Of a stretch of 64,000 bases of DNA, positions 23,551 to 33,860 are shown one piece after another. The notes under the pieces are model-generated. The model did no database searches. It was not told the origin of the DNA and saw only the letters and a program-made list of their open reading frames with translations. Source of the DNA: Eucalyptus grandis (taxonomy: Eukaryota; Streptophyta; Magnoliopsida; Myrtales; Myrtaceae); NCBI RefSeq assembly GCF_016545825.1, contig NC_052615.1, forward strand, positions 32,637,516 to 32,701,515, in the 5' to 3' direction. The translations under genes and the position numbers were made by a program. Numbering within the stretch: the first letter of the stretch is position 1; each line of letters opens with the position of its first letter.

Positions 23551-23860
23551 AATTTTTAATTAATTTTTTTCTTTTTCTTTTCTCTCTCCTTTTTCCTTGG
23601 ACTTTTCCTTGCAATGGCCGACGTTGGCCACAGGTCACTAGGTGAGGGTGACGAAGTTCTCGTCAACCACCAGCAAGGGTCACAACCCTCGCCTTAAGTC
23701 GTCTCCCCTACAGCCTTGGGTGAAGGTCGCGTTTATTGTTGATGGCCGACAAGGGCTTTGCGCCCTCACCTAGTGGCCAGTGAGCCTCGCCGCGAGAAAA
23801 GTCCATAGAGGAAGAAATAAAAGAAAAGGAAAAGGAAAAAGAATAAAAAAATAACACATC
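23551..23860. mobile_element. Fold-back (long inverted repeat) element
   Basis: The left arm (about 23,565-23,660: pyrimidine run, 'ccttggacttttcc', 'ggtcactaggtgaggg') is the imperfect inverse of the right arm (about 23,745-23,850: 'ccctcacctagtggcc', 'gaaaagtcca', purine run). No coding capacity. Exact ends and target duplication were not determined. A related element lies at 58.9-59.1 kb. Confidence 0.65.
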
Positions 23861-23902
23861 ATCTAAAATTATTATGTTAGAGTTGATGAATTGATATCAA
23901 TA

Positions 23903-24091
23903 TAAACCCATCCCGCGATGGACGCGCTGATTCATGCCCTACCCCTCATTCAGAAAGGGAGGGGTTTGAAACTCCGCGCTCCTATTGCGCGACTTACATG
24001 CGGCTTGTAGGAGGTGAGTCTTTGTGTGGGTCACCTGGTTTATGCTATCGGTTGCCGGCTGTACGATTGTTCCCAGGTCATGAAAAAAATA
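23903..24091 (+). mobile_element. tRNA-derived SINE-like retroposon
   Basis: A 189-bp body ends in an A-rich tail (tgaaaaaaataa) and is flanked by a 14-bp direct repeat, 'aattgatatcaata' at 23,889-23,902 and 'aattgataccaata' at 24,092-24,105 (one mismatch). Inside is 'ggtttgaaactcc', similar to a pol III B box. The A box is poor. It is inserted in AT-rich repeat sequence beside the fold-back element. Confidence 0.65.
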
Positions 24092-24154
24092 AATTGATAC
24101 CAATACCAAAAGATTTAGAATTAAATTAATTCAATTGAGAAGTTTGCTTCGGCC

Positions 24155-24174
24155 TTCTCTCTCTCTCTCTCTCT
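24155..24174. repeat. (CT)n microsatellite
   Basis: About ten CT units, read directly. Confidence 0.85.
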
Positions 24175-25260
24175 TCAAGTTTTCGGAGAGCGAAAGGAGG
24201 TTCTCTTCTCTGAACTATTAAGGGGAAGAATAAAAGGGCATCTACATTGACTTGGATCTAAAAAGATTCGATTTTTTGTATTTTTCCGAGCTGAATTTCA
24301 GGAATTATAGCTTCCTTTCCAGTACCCATTGAAAGAGCACCCCCGTGGGCCGTCGCTGCTCCCTCGCAGATTCATGGAGTGAGAAATCTGAAGGGGAGAA
24401 CGCTGATGATGCAGATCCGAATGAAACCCCACGTTGGGTTCTTCCTCCCGGTTGCCCTGCATCGATCCCTGTCGTCGCTTCCTCCGAATCCAGTCGCCTG
24501 ACCCGTGGTATCATTGCTTGCTACTCTTCGAGTTTCAGTGCTTGTACTTGAGTGCTGGCTGTCGTTTGAGTTTCTGTCCATCTTACCTGCTTGTTGAAAT
24601 GTCTCTGTGAAAACAAGACGAGTTCTTTTTGGGTTTGCTCTAGTGGTTCAAGCACGACTGATGCTTTTGGGTGGAGTGGTAGTTGCAGTAGGTACCAATT
24701 TCCTGGGAGTGGTGAGAGAGTGAGGGTTGTTTGGTGTCCCGAGTCGACTAGGTTCTTAGTTTGTGGCACGAACCCTATAAAATTTAGCTGAACATGCCTC
24801 CCAAACATGGACATCAGCATCTGATGATAGCATATGGACACCTCCTCTGTTTCCTCAACGAGATGAATTAGTTTGCTGCTACTTTTTTGCCGATTTCTTT
24901 TTCACCAAATGCGCTTTTCTGTATTTTAACTTATTTTATCATTAAAGAAAAATGCATTCAAATTTCTACTTCTGCATTAGGCATTATCTGCTTGCAATTA
25001 TGCTCTGATCACAGTGGATTTAATCCTTTTTTCCGAAATTGTTGGTGTTTTTATTCTGTTTAGCTGGCTTTTCTTGTATGCTTTTTACACGATGGAAGTA
25101 AAATGAAATCTTGGGCCTTCTTTCCCTCTGTTGATTTTTTCTCATCATAGCAGGTACGCTCAGTGGGACATTGACCAACTCTCTTGTCCTAATTTTCCAT
25201 CACAAGGTTGACTATTTTACCTGCCTATCACTGTGAACTTACTAGTGGTTGACTTTGAAT
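24175..25260. other. Intergenic region upstream of DET2
   Basis: Open frames of about 70-106 codons occur on both strands at 24,305-24,841 but overlap one another and show no domain. This may be promoter or an untranslated upstream exon of DET2. No gene is called. Confidence 0.4.
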
Positions 25261-25261
25261 G

Positions 25262-25270
25262 CTATATATA
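25262..25270 (+). promoter_or_regulatory. Candidate TATA box for DET2
   Basis: 'ctatatata' lies about 283 bases before the DET2 ATG, in a suitable place if the leader is about 250 bases long. Position and wording are the only evidence. Confidence 0.4.
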
Positions 25271-25552
25271 CACCACATGTCAATCGTAGGATTCAAAGAT
25301 ATAATCTACCAGTTATTTTTCTTCCTTATCCCAAATGCCAATGACATCAATATAACCTTATCTGGCAGCTACTATATGGGAGCTAGCTAGGCACCAGAGC
25401 AGAAGGTGTCTGTTCCGGCCAATACTACCTCGATTTGTCAGCTCCTATTTTATTGCTTGCTTGAGAGTCTAATTCATATTCGTACATTAAACTCCCAAAC
25501 TCTTCCCTCGATTGCCACATCATCAACCAGCAAAGACATTCAAAACTCAAAG

Positions 25553-26356
25553 ATGCTCACCATCTCGGATGAGAAACTCTTTCACAACTGCCTGCTCGCT
25601 CTCTACCTCATTGGACCGCCCACCTTCATCTCCCTACGATACATCCAAGCCCCTTATGGCAAGCACCACCGCTCAGGGTGGGGCCCCACCATCTCCCCAG
25701 CCCTTGCTTGGTTCCTCATGGAAAGCCCCACTCTTTGGCTCACGCTCTTGATTTTCCCCTTTGGCAAAAACTCCTCCAACGCCAGATCCCTCATTCTCAT
25801 CTCCCCTTTCCTCTTTCACTACTTTCATCGAACAATCATATATCCACTGCGCATCAGATCAAGCGGTGGTCAGAGAAGTACTCAACCAAATGCTGCAAAT
25901 CGTTTTCCGGTCACTGTGGCCTTCATGGCATTTGGGTTCAATCTCTTGAATGCTTACGTGCAAGCCAGGTGGGTGTCTAATTACGAGAGTGACGGTGCTG
26001 CTGGTGGGTGGTGGTTTTGGGGGAGATTCTTGGTGGGATTGGTGATATTTGTTAGTGGGATGTATATGAACATGTCATCGGACATGGTGTTGGTGGGGTT
26101 AAAGAGGGAAGGGAAAGGGTATCGAGTGCCAAGAGGAGGGTTGTTCGAGTTTGTGAGCTGTCCCAATTATTTTGGAGAGATTGTGGAGTGGCTGGGATGG
26201 GCTGTGATGACATGGTCTTGGGCCGGCTTCGGGTTCTTCCTCTACACGTGCGCCAACTTGGTGCCTCGGGCTCGTGCAAACCACAGGTGGTATTTGGATA
26301 AATTTGGGGAGGAGTATCCCAAGAGCAGGAAAGCTGTCATTCCATTCTTGTATTGA
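25553..26356 (+). CDS. DET2: Steroid 5-alpha-reductase DET2
   Basis: NADPH-dependent 5-alpha reduction of campesterol-derived 3-oxo-delta-4 steroids, an early step of brassinosteroid synthesis, in the ER membrane. The single-exon frame gives 267 residues, close to the roughly 262 of Arabidopsis DET2, which is also intronless. The start is the only ATG that opens the frame; the open frame upstream (from 25,406) begins with GTG and has no family similarity. Visible features: several hydrophobic segments (residues about 12-30, 50-70, 80-95, 122-140, 157-175, 210-235), the conserved 'SCPNYFGEIVEWLGWA' block carrying the family's essential acidic residue, and the C-terminal signature 'NLVPRARANHRWYLDKFGEE' and 'YPKSRKAVIPFLY' of the 3-oxo-5-alpha-steroid 4-dehydrogenase domain. 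No frame break. It is transcribed in the same direction as its two neighbours but is functionally unrelated to them. Confidence 0.96.
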   Translation: MLTISDEKLFHNCLLALYLIGPPTFISLRYIQAPYGKHHRSGWGPTISPALAWFLMESPTLWLTLLIFPFGKNSSNARSLILISPFLFHYFHRTIIYPLRIRSSGGQRSTQPNAANRFPVTVAFMAFGFNLLNAYVQARWVSNYESDGAAGGWWFWGRFLVGLVIFVSGMYMNMSSDMVLVGLKREGKGYRVPRGGLFEFVSCPNYFGEIVEWLGWAVMTWSWAGFGFFLYTCANLVPRARANHRWYLDKFGEEYPKSRKAVIPFLY

Positions 26357-27453
26357 TCAATTCATAAGGATGCTTGCAAACAGGGAAATGAAAAATATGG
26401 ATGAAACTGGACGTGATTTGTACCCAACGTTTCTTCTTGTTAGAGCTTTTCCAAGAAAAATTTGTAATCCCCCTGAATAATGGAGTTACTATTGATCAGT
26501 GGATATTGCTTACTATGTTGTTCAATTCTGAAGTATGAACACCATTGGTCATTATGACGCCCATTTTTTTTAACATGCTCTATGTTTTAGTTCTTGGCAA
26601 AAGCCAGAGGAAGAAATAATTGCCATGCAATCCAATGCCCTGGACTTGAAGTTGGATAACGGCTGTTTTCTATTCTTTCTGTTTTTGAGTGTCGAGTCGA
26701 CAGTTTCATTTTAGTTCACCTGACTCTTGTGATAGAAATGGACACAGGGATCAGCATGTCGAGTTCAAAACAGAAGAAGAGACTTTCTCAGCCTTTTGGC
26801 TAGGATGAAGGGCGACTTTTTTTCTCTTGATTGTTCACTTCTGGAGGAGAAACTCGTACGAAAATATGTTCAGAGTATCTCCCTAAACGTAAGAAAAAGA
26901 TTGTACTCAGGGGATATCAAAAAACACAGACACAATATACAGAAAGGAAAGTGGAAAACCCATTACCAACGGTGAATATTTTGTCGTAATTACAAAACAA
27001 TGTCAATTAGTCGGTTAAACGATCAGAACATCACATATAAATTCATCAATTCAAAATGTTGCAATCCACCATGAATGGCAATCACACGTTTCCTAGCGTC
27101 ACCTCAATATTTTTATTTTACGTTGATTTCACACGATGCCAAAAATGAATTCAAATTACTATCTCACTACGAGTCAAAAAAGAAAGTTTTTAAGAAATGC
27201 CATGGCAAGGACAAACTATTTCACAAAGGAGTATGAGAATCGAGTAAAGAGAGTGCATCCTGGATTTTCACATAAGCTCATGGGACCTTTTTATTTTCTT
27301 GAGCAAATGAAATCTTCATGACATCATCAGCAACTTCATCCTTCTTCATTGGCTCACTCGAGCGTCGAGCTCCCCTGTGGTCAGAATTCTAAGGCGCGCA
27401 GGCGGACAGCCAGACAGACAAGAGGCCGAGCTCCGAGGTGTCTCCCTGTCCCA
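26357..27453. other. Intergenic DNA between DET2 and AsnRS
   Basis: Contains the DET2 3' UTR ('aataatgga' near 26,476 is a possible polyadenylation signal), a short U2-like fragment (26,783-26,810) and AT-rich DNA. The AsnRS promoter and leader lie at its right end. Confidence 0.5.
26783..26810 (+). pseudogene. Fragment resembling the 5' end of U2 snRNA
   Basis: 'ctttctcagccttttggcta' followed by 'ggatgaag' closely matches the 5' stem-loop region of U2 snRNA, where known genes read ctttctcggccttttggcta-agatcaag. The match stops after about 28 bases. There is no branch-site-recognition region downstream and no plant upstream sequence element before it, so it is a truncated pseudogene fragment at best. 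Confidence 0.5.
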
Positions 27454-30400
27454 ATGGCGTTCCCCTTATCGCCTTCCGCTCCCCTCCGCCTCAAACCCTA
27501 CTCCACCCTCCGCCTCCTCGCCCTCTGCTCCTCCAATCCCCTCTCAAAGCCCCGACCTTTCCCCCTCCGCCGCCGCCTTCGCCCCTCGCCGCCCCTTCCG
27601 CCCCCGGCCGCCGCCCCCGCCGGAGATGCCTCTGCACCGCGATCGCCGCCGCCCTCCGGTCCGGCGAGGCCGTCGAGGCCAAGAAGTCGGAGCTCGCGGA
27701 CCCCCCGAGGGGCGAGTTCGGCGGCAGGGTCGGCGAGTTCAGGAAAAGGTTGAAGATTTCGGAGATCAAGGGCGGCCCCGAAGAAGGGTTGGGCCTGGTC
27801 GGGCAGACGCTGACGGTCATGGGATGGGTCCGGACTCTTCGTGCCCAGAGCAGCGTCACGTTCATCGAGGTAATGATTGATTCTGTATGTGAATTTTTGG
27901 CTCGTGGCATTGATTGTTTATTTTGTGGGTAATGGGAATGTTGAGTTCCACGGAGTAATCTATCATTGGTGAATTGAAGCTTTTAGTTGGCTAAGCTAGT
28001 GAAGCACAGCATTTGCAGGATCACTTCTGAAGGAAAAAAAAAAGGAGTTTAGTATCTCGGATTCTCTTAAAGGATTTATCTTTTAAGCTAATATATAGTA
28101 CCATCATAATGCTTGGATTCGTTCGTGCCACGAATGTTCCGTATGGGTTAAGTGTTCAGTGTAATTAAGCATTTCGATGGCGTATTGGTTTTCTCTTCCA
28201 TTTCCGATGTAGGTTAACGATGGTTCCTGCCTCTCGAATATGCAATGTGTCATGGATTCGGATGCTGAAGGATATGATCAGGTAATCCCGCAAGCAATAA
28301 AATTTTTGGTCTACATACATTGTGCTAGCTTTCATGAGATCGGGAAACTCTCATGCTTCATTTTATCATGCAGTTATTTTCATGGTTATGATGCATATTT
28401 TTCTGAAGGAAATGGTTTCACATGAGACTAGGGCGATATATGCACTCCTTTAGAGACATCTCAGAGGTGTGTTTTGTTAATTTCTGGGGTAAAATCATAG
28501 GTAGAATCTGGCTTGGTGTCAACCGGTGCATCAATTTGGATACAAGGGATCCTTGTCGCCAGCCAAGGATCAAAGCAGAAGGTGGAATTGAAGGTCAAGA
28601 AAATTATGTTGGTATGGAGCTATCGGAATTTTTGAATATGTTATTATGTGAAGTGATCCAATTTCATCACTTGTGCTCAACTTTTTAGCTAAATCAGCAA
28701 TGCTGTTGTGCTCATAGTTTTCTTGACAGGTTGGCAAGAGTGATCCTTCCTATCCCATTCAAAAGAAAAGGGTCAGCAGGGAGTTTCTAAGAACAAAGGC
28801 TCATCTTCGACCCAGAACAAACACATTTGGTGCGGTAAGAATCTGTTTTTTGTGATTATTAATGCATAATTGCTTTAAGCTTACTGCTTGATGTAATAGC
28901 ATACAGAAGATTGGTAGATGCTGTAGTGTCCTCCTATCATGCATATTCCCCCTTCGGTTCACTTGTTTTTACAGGTGTTATCTGCCCCATAATTTCCTCT
29001 TGGCAATTTCCAGAAGGTTTTTAATATGGATTGTTCTGGATCTCTTTCTACTGCTTTTTTATTCAGCCTTGACTTTGAAATATACTTCAGAACTGATTGA
29101 GATGAAAGCACCATTCTCCGTGGTATTATGATTGTTTGAATTTGTATCAGTGGTTGATTTAGTGCATTTTTATAGACTCCTATTGATACTTTAGATATTC
29201 AAGAATTATCGAACTGGGAAGAAACTTTAAAGTAAAGAGCTATGGAAGCAAAGCACCCCTCTTTTCCTTCTGGGAAGTGGACTACACCTGCTGGTCTTTA
29301 AAGTTTTCTAGATGTTCTGTTGGAATTCATGCTGCTTTTTTAACAAGAAGCAGTGTTGAAAATCACTAGGGGTGTGCATGGTTCGGGTGGGCGGTTCCCG
29401 ACCTAGAACTAGGAATCACCCGCTAAACACCAGTTTTGAAAAATTAGAACTGGGAACCGCTCGCTAGTTACATGGATCCACTCGGGAACCGGACCACTGA
29501 TCCGGTCCGGTTCTCGGGTGAATCCATAGAATTGGTCCAACCTCCGTACCTTCCCTTTTCGCCCTCCTCACATCTACTTATTTTGACTCTCCCAACCATG
29601 GTAACTTTATTCTCTTCAAGTACTAGCGCGGCGGCGGCGGCGGCAGTGGTCATGACCATCACGCCGCTTCCATACCGACCACCACCACCATCTTTGCCAT
29701 TGCCTCCGCTGTCTCCTGCTTCTCCCTCTAGATTGACAATGAGGAGGACAATAGGAACAATGAGCCATTCTTAGACATGGAGTTTGCCCGTCCCCGAAAA
29801 TGAGGATGATGGGGGGAGGCCTGAGGAGGGGGAGGAAGGGGAGGTATAGCGGGACGAGCCCAACAATGAAAAGGACTATAGTGACGGTGAATGTGGACGT
29901 GGCCATGAGGATGACGATGATGTGGAGAGAGAGTTCAAGTTCGAGGGGGGAAAAGAGAATCAATTCACTATTTCACTGAGTTTAGACTAGGACTCGAAGG
30001 GTGATGAGTAGATGCAGAGGTGAATTGGAGAGGAAGAGGGAGCTTGGGGAGATTTTGAACTAAGAGAGACGAGATGAAGTAGGAGAGTAGTAAATTAAGA
30101 CAAGATGGTGATTAGAGCACTAAATTTTAGATTTGCTAATTTCTAATTTTTTTAAATATTAAAAATTAATATATTATTATAATATAACCGGTCCAATCCA
30201 GGTGGGCGGATCCGCCCATTGAACCGGGAAGCGGATTGATATCCACCAGTTCCCATAAATTGGAATCGGGAACTAGACCGGTTCTCTTAAGACCGGTTCT
30301 GGGCGATTCCGGTCCGGTTCCAAGCGGTCCGGGTGGGTCCTAATTCTTTTGCACACCCCTAAAAATCACTTTGAGAGTGTTATTTTTGCTACTTCAAATT

Positions 30401-33400
30401 TGGCTTCTCCTGTTATAAACTAGTTTCTTGTGCTGCACAGTATTCTTAAAACAAAGACAATTGGTTATTCTTTTTGTGAGATGTCATCCAAAACATTTGG
30501 AGAAAAGAGTGATTTATTCAAGAATGTCCGAGCAAACTTTCATCACATTGGGATTTGCCTGTTTTGGCGACACATTTAGGATTATGTTGATGTTGTTCCT
30601 TGATTTCCAGTTTATGATGAGAACATTCAACTCCATTGATGATGTCAACTATAGTAATTCCAGTATCGTGATCGAGTTCCTTCTTTAAAATAGGAACCTG
30701 ATATGGGACATCTAGTTGACTTTGACAAACTATGAACTTTTTTCTTTAATTATTGAATGTTGATGTTTCACTTTTGCAAGAATCAATCATTTATTTGTCT
30801 TGTCTGCTCCTTTTGTTGAATATCTTGTCTCAGTCAAACTTGTGATGGCATTGATTTTGTGAGATCTTGCAATTATTCATTTTCATGCTCTGACATGCAC
30901 CATTTGACGGAATTTCTGAAATGGCAAAATTTTGAAGCATCTATTTTCTTCTTTAACTCTCTCCAAATCTAGGTTTCAAGAGTCAGGAATGCTTTGGCCT
31001 ATGCTACACATAAATTTTTTCAAGAAAATGGATTTGTTTGGGTGTCAAGTCCCATTATCACTTCTTCTGACTGTGAAGGAGCAGGAGAGCAGTTTTGTGT
31101 CACTACTTTGGTATGTATCCTTCTTTGATTTTTACATATTACAAAAATATGTTCTGCAGTTTATAATGTTATTGCCTATTGCATCCACAGATTCCAAGTT
31201 CAGGAGAAACTACTGCTACTCCCATCGATGCCATTCCAAAGACTGAAAATGGTTTAATAGATTGGTCACAAGTGAGTTGACTTGCTATTTGGAGATAACA
31301 TTTTGAAAGGGCTACGTGTTTGTTCTGTCTGTATTTCCTAAGTGCTTTCTTGTTTAGCATGATTCTTTCTTTTAATTTCCTGGTGCAACGTGCAGGATTT
31401 TTTTGCAAAGCCAGCATTCTTGACTGTCTCTGGCCAACTCAATGCCGAAACATATGCTACTGCTCTCTCTGATGTATGTTGTTATCCTCTCCTCCGTTTC
31501 AGCATCAGATTTGCGGAAGTAAGAGCGTGTGTTTATTATAATTGTAGGTGTATACATTTGGACCCACTTTTCGAGCTGAAAATTCCAACACAGCAAGGCA
31601 TTTGGCTGAATTTTGGGTGAGAAGTGTCTATTTTTGCTTTCCATTTTATATTGAAAACAACTGTTTAAAATAATCTTTTTCAATAGCTTTGAAATTTGTA
31701 TCCATCCTGTAGATGATTGAACCTGAACTTGCCTTTGCTGATCTGGATGATGACATGGCCTGTGCAACTGCCTATCTCCAGTATGTAGTATGTTACCTTT
31801 TCACTGGCCTTTCCTAGTTGGAGCTCTTATATAGGAAAATTTTGTTTGTGAATTTACATCTAACGAATGCTTTTATCCGTTGAAGGTGAGGCATGTACTT
31901 GAAAATTGCAAGGAAGATATGGAATTCTTTAATACCTGGATTGAGAAAGGAATAATCGATCGACTGACGGTATGAGTTATTATTGATGAAGATGTTTTTG
32001 TTTGTAGAATTGATGCATTTGAGGGTGAAGTCTTTTGGACTTTAGGTGTATGATCTGATGTGTGGGAGATCATTTCCTTGCTTCGCAGGATGTAGTTAAT
32101 AAAGACTTTGTGCAGTTGACTTATACTGATGCTGTTGAATTACTTGTCAAATCCAAGAAAAGTTTGAATTCCCGGTAATTCTCTTTCTTATGCTAAATCA
32201 GAGCATATTTTTACATCGTTTAGCTTGGCTATGTCTAAAGAGTTTTTAAAAGTATCTTCTAAAGGTAGAAAAGCTTAGCATCATGGAACTCCATTTTCTT
32301 TTATCTTTAAACTGAAACACGATGCAGAATGATCTTTTCTTGTTATAGAGTGGTTTTGCTGATTTATAGGTGAAATGGGGCTGCGATTTGCAAAGCGAGC
32401 ATGAACGTTATATCACAGAACAGGTCTTTTGTGGATGCCCAGTAATCATTAGAGATTATCCAAAGGTATGAGCCATAGTCTCCCTGCATTCTTTCTGTTA
32501 AAGCACCCCCCACCCCGCAGCCCCTGCCCCGTTACCCAAAAAGAAAAAAAAAATTCAGCTTTCAGCATAATTTCTTGCCTATGAAATGAATATAATGCAT
32601 TGAAAGCTTCTTTATACTTAATAATTTAGGATATCAAAGCATTTTATATGCGGCAAAATGACGATGGAAGGACAGTTGCTGCTATGGATATGTTGGTACC
32701 TCGGGTAAACTCGACTCCTTCCTTTTCTCTTCTATCATATGCCCTTCCTGATTTAAAGTCTACTGGACGGCCAATTTTAACAAGCATGAGGTGATGACAT
32801 TGGCTGATTAATCCACACGATGAAAATGAAGCTATTAAGGGATTTCTCCCACAGAAAATTTAATAAAAAGAAAAAAGAGGAGAAAAAGGACCAAGGCCGA
32901 TGTATCGGTTACTTAGAACCACCCTTTCCTTGGCCTTAGGCCTTAGGCCCATGCCTGAGTCTCACCATTAGATCCCCCATCTTTTTTTTTTTTTTTTTTT
33001 GGTAAAACTTAGATCCCCCATCTTTATTTACCCAAATGAAGAAAAGTGAAAATAAGCTCTACATAAATAGAATCTTCAGTTATAAAGGTCTGTTAAATTC
33101 GGATATTCAGGAAAGGTGACTCGTACCACCTTTCCAACAGATCAATAGGTTGTTTGTGTTCCTCTAGTTCCAGCACATCTATTGTTTCCTAATTTAAGTG
33201 ACTCGGGGATGTGTATTATAACTTGGACGACTAATAAGCCTTTCCATTGGAGAGAGCACATGAATGGATTTTAGATCATTTCTGTCCACGTATCACTATG
33301 TCTTAGCCTAGTAGTACTTCAATTGACAAAGTTGAGGTAAAATCAGCATAAACCAATAGGACTACCAGAGTATATAAAAATTGCCAACAATGGGTCATTC

Positions 33401-33860
33401 TACAGCCAAATTGTTTCCAAGCCATACCTCTTCACAGATGGGTGGCTATAAGGTTGTTTTCGGGCTTTCCTGTCTAGTCTAGCTTTTTCTCTTTCTTATT
33501 TAATGGCGACTCTTTTGCAGGTTGGGGAGCTCATTGGAGGAAGCCAAAGAGAAGAAAGGCTTGAGTATCTAGAAGCCCGTCTAGATGACTTAAAGCTGAA
33601 TAAAGACACCTACTGGTGGTATCTTGATTTGCGGCGCTATGGTTCAGGTGAGTGAGTTTCTGTTTAATCATATATTCCGATGTCAAAGCAGCAATTTTGA
33701 ACAACCATGATTGAAAACTGCGGCTTTTCATCCTCATGTGGCAGTTCCTCATGCGGGATTTGGGTTGGGCTTCGAGAGGCTTGTGCAGTTTGCCACTGGC
33801 ATAGAGAACATAAGAGACACAATACCTTTTCCTCGGGCGCCTGGTTCATCTGAGTTCTAG
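27454..33860 (+). CDS. Asparaginyl-tRNA synthetase, chloroplastic/mitochondrial, two frameshifts
   Basis: Class IIb aminoacyl-tRNA synthetase charging tRNA-Asn in plastids and mitochondria (Arabidopsis NS1/OVA8 type). Fifteen exons: 27,454-27,869; 28,213-28,281; 28,501-28,611; 28,730-28,834; 30,973-31,110; 31,191-31,271; 31,396-31,473; 31,548-31,616; 31,713-31,787; 31,886-31,969; 32,089-32,174; 32,370-32,465; 32,630-32,704; 33,521-33,647; 33,745-33,860. Introns are GT..AG. The order is a Ser/Pro/Arg-rich transit peptide ([15 protein letters not shown]), an OB-fold anticodon domain ([18 protein letters not shown]), then the catalytic core with motif 2 ([16 protein letters not shown]) and motif 3 (GFGLGFERL). 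Expected length is about 575, against about 567 in Arabidopsis. Two single-base deficits break the frame: exon 1 (the transit peptide frame and the RRRCLCTA frame differ, within about 27,560-27,620) and exon 11 (86 bases instead of 87, at the A run near 32,158-32,161). All other exons are in phase. An hAT element lies in intron 4. Confidence 0.93.
29367..30361. mobile_element. Non-autonomous hAT-superfamily transposon in AsnRS intron 4
   Basis: A 995-bp element bounded by perfect 12-bp terminal inverted repeats (taggggtgtgca / tgcacaccccta) and a perfect 8-bp target duplication 'aaaatcac' (29,359-29,366 and 30,362-30,369), the hAT hallmark. Subterminal regions are rich in short motifs of both orientations (gaaccgg, ccggttc, gggcggttcc), as expected of transposase binding sites. 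There is no transposase. The middle (about 29,520-30,060) is a GC/CGG-rich and purine-rich stretch of unknown origin with open frames of about 100 codons on both strands, which may be captured sequence. Confidence 0.9.
32985..33008 (-). mobile_element. Ultra-short retroposon scar in AsnRS intron 13
   Basis: A T run followed by 'ggtaaaac' lies between two perfect 17-bp direct repeats 'ttagatcccccatcttt' (32,968-32,984 and 33,009-33,025). Read on the minus strand this is GTTTTACC plus a poly(A) tail, matching the 3' end (TTACC-A tail) of the SINE at 49.7 kb. It is interpreted as an extremely 5'-truncated retroposon copy. Confidence 0.6.

Noticed and set aside
24305..24841. Overlapping frames upstream of DET2 that looked like an element remnant
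   Set aside because: A 'tggtatcattgc' stretch resembles a tRNA-Met primer-binding site, but no LTR ends or polyprotein motifs accompany it.
25406..25552. N-terminal extension of DET2
   Set aside because: Begins with GTG and contains no ATG. The extra residues do not resemble the family and would lengthen the protein by 49 residues.
27377..27932. Three long overlapping frames at the AsnRS start
   Set aside because: Only the frame with the ATG at 27,454 and the frame carrying the body match the family. The third frame is a Pro/Arg-rich shadow of GC-rich sequence.
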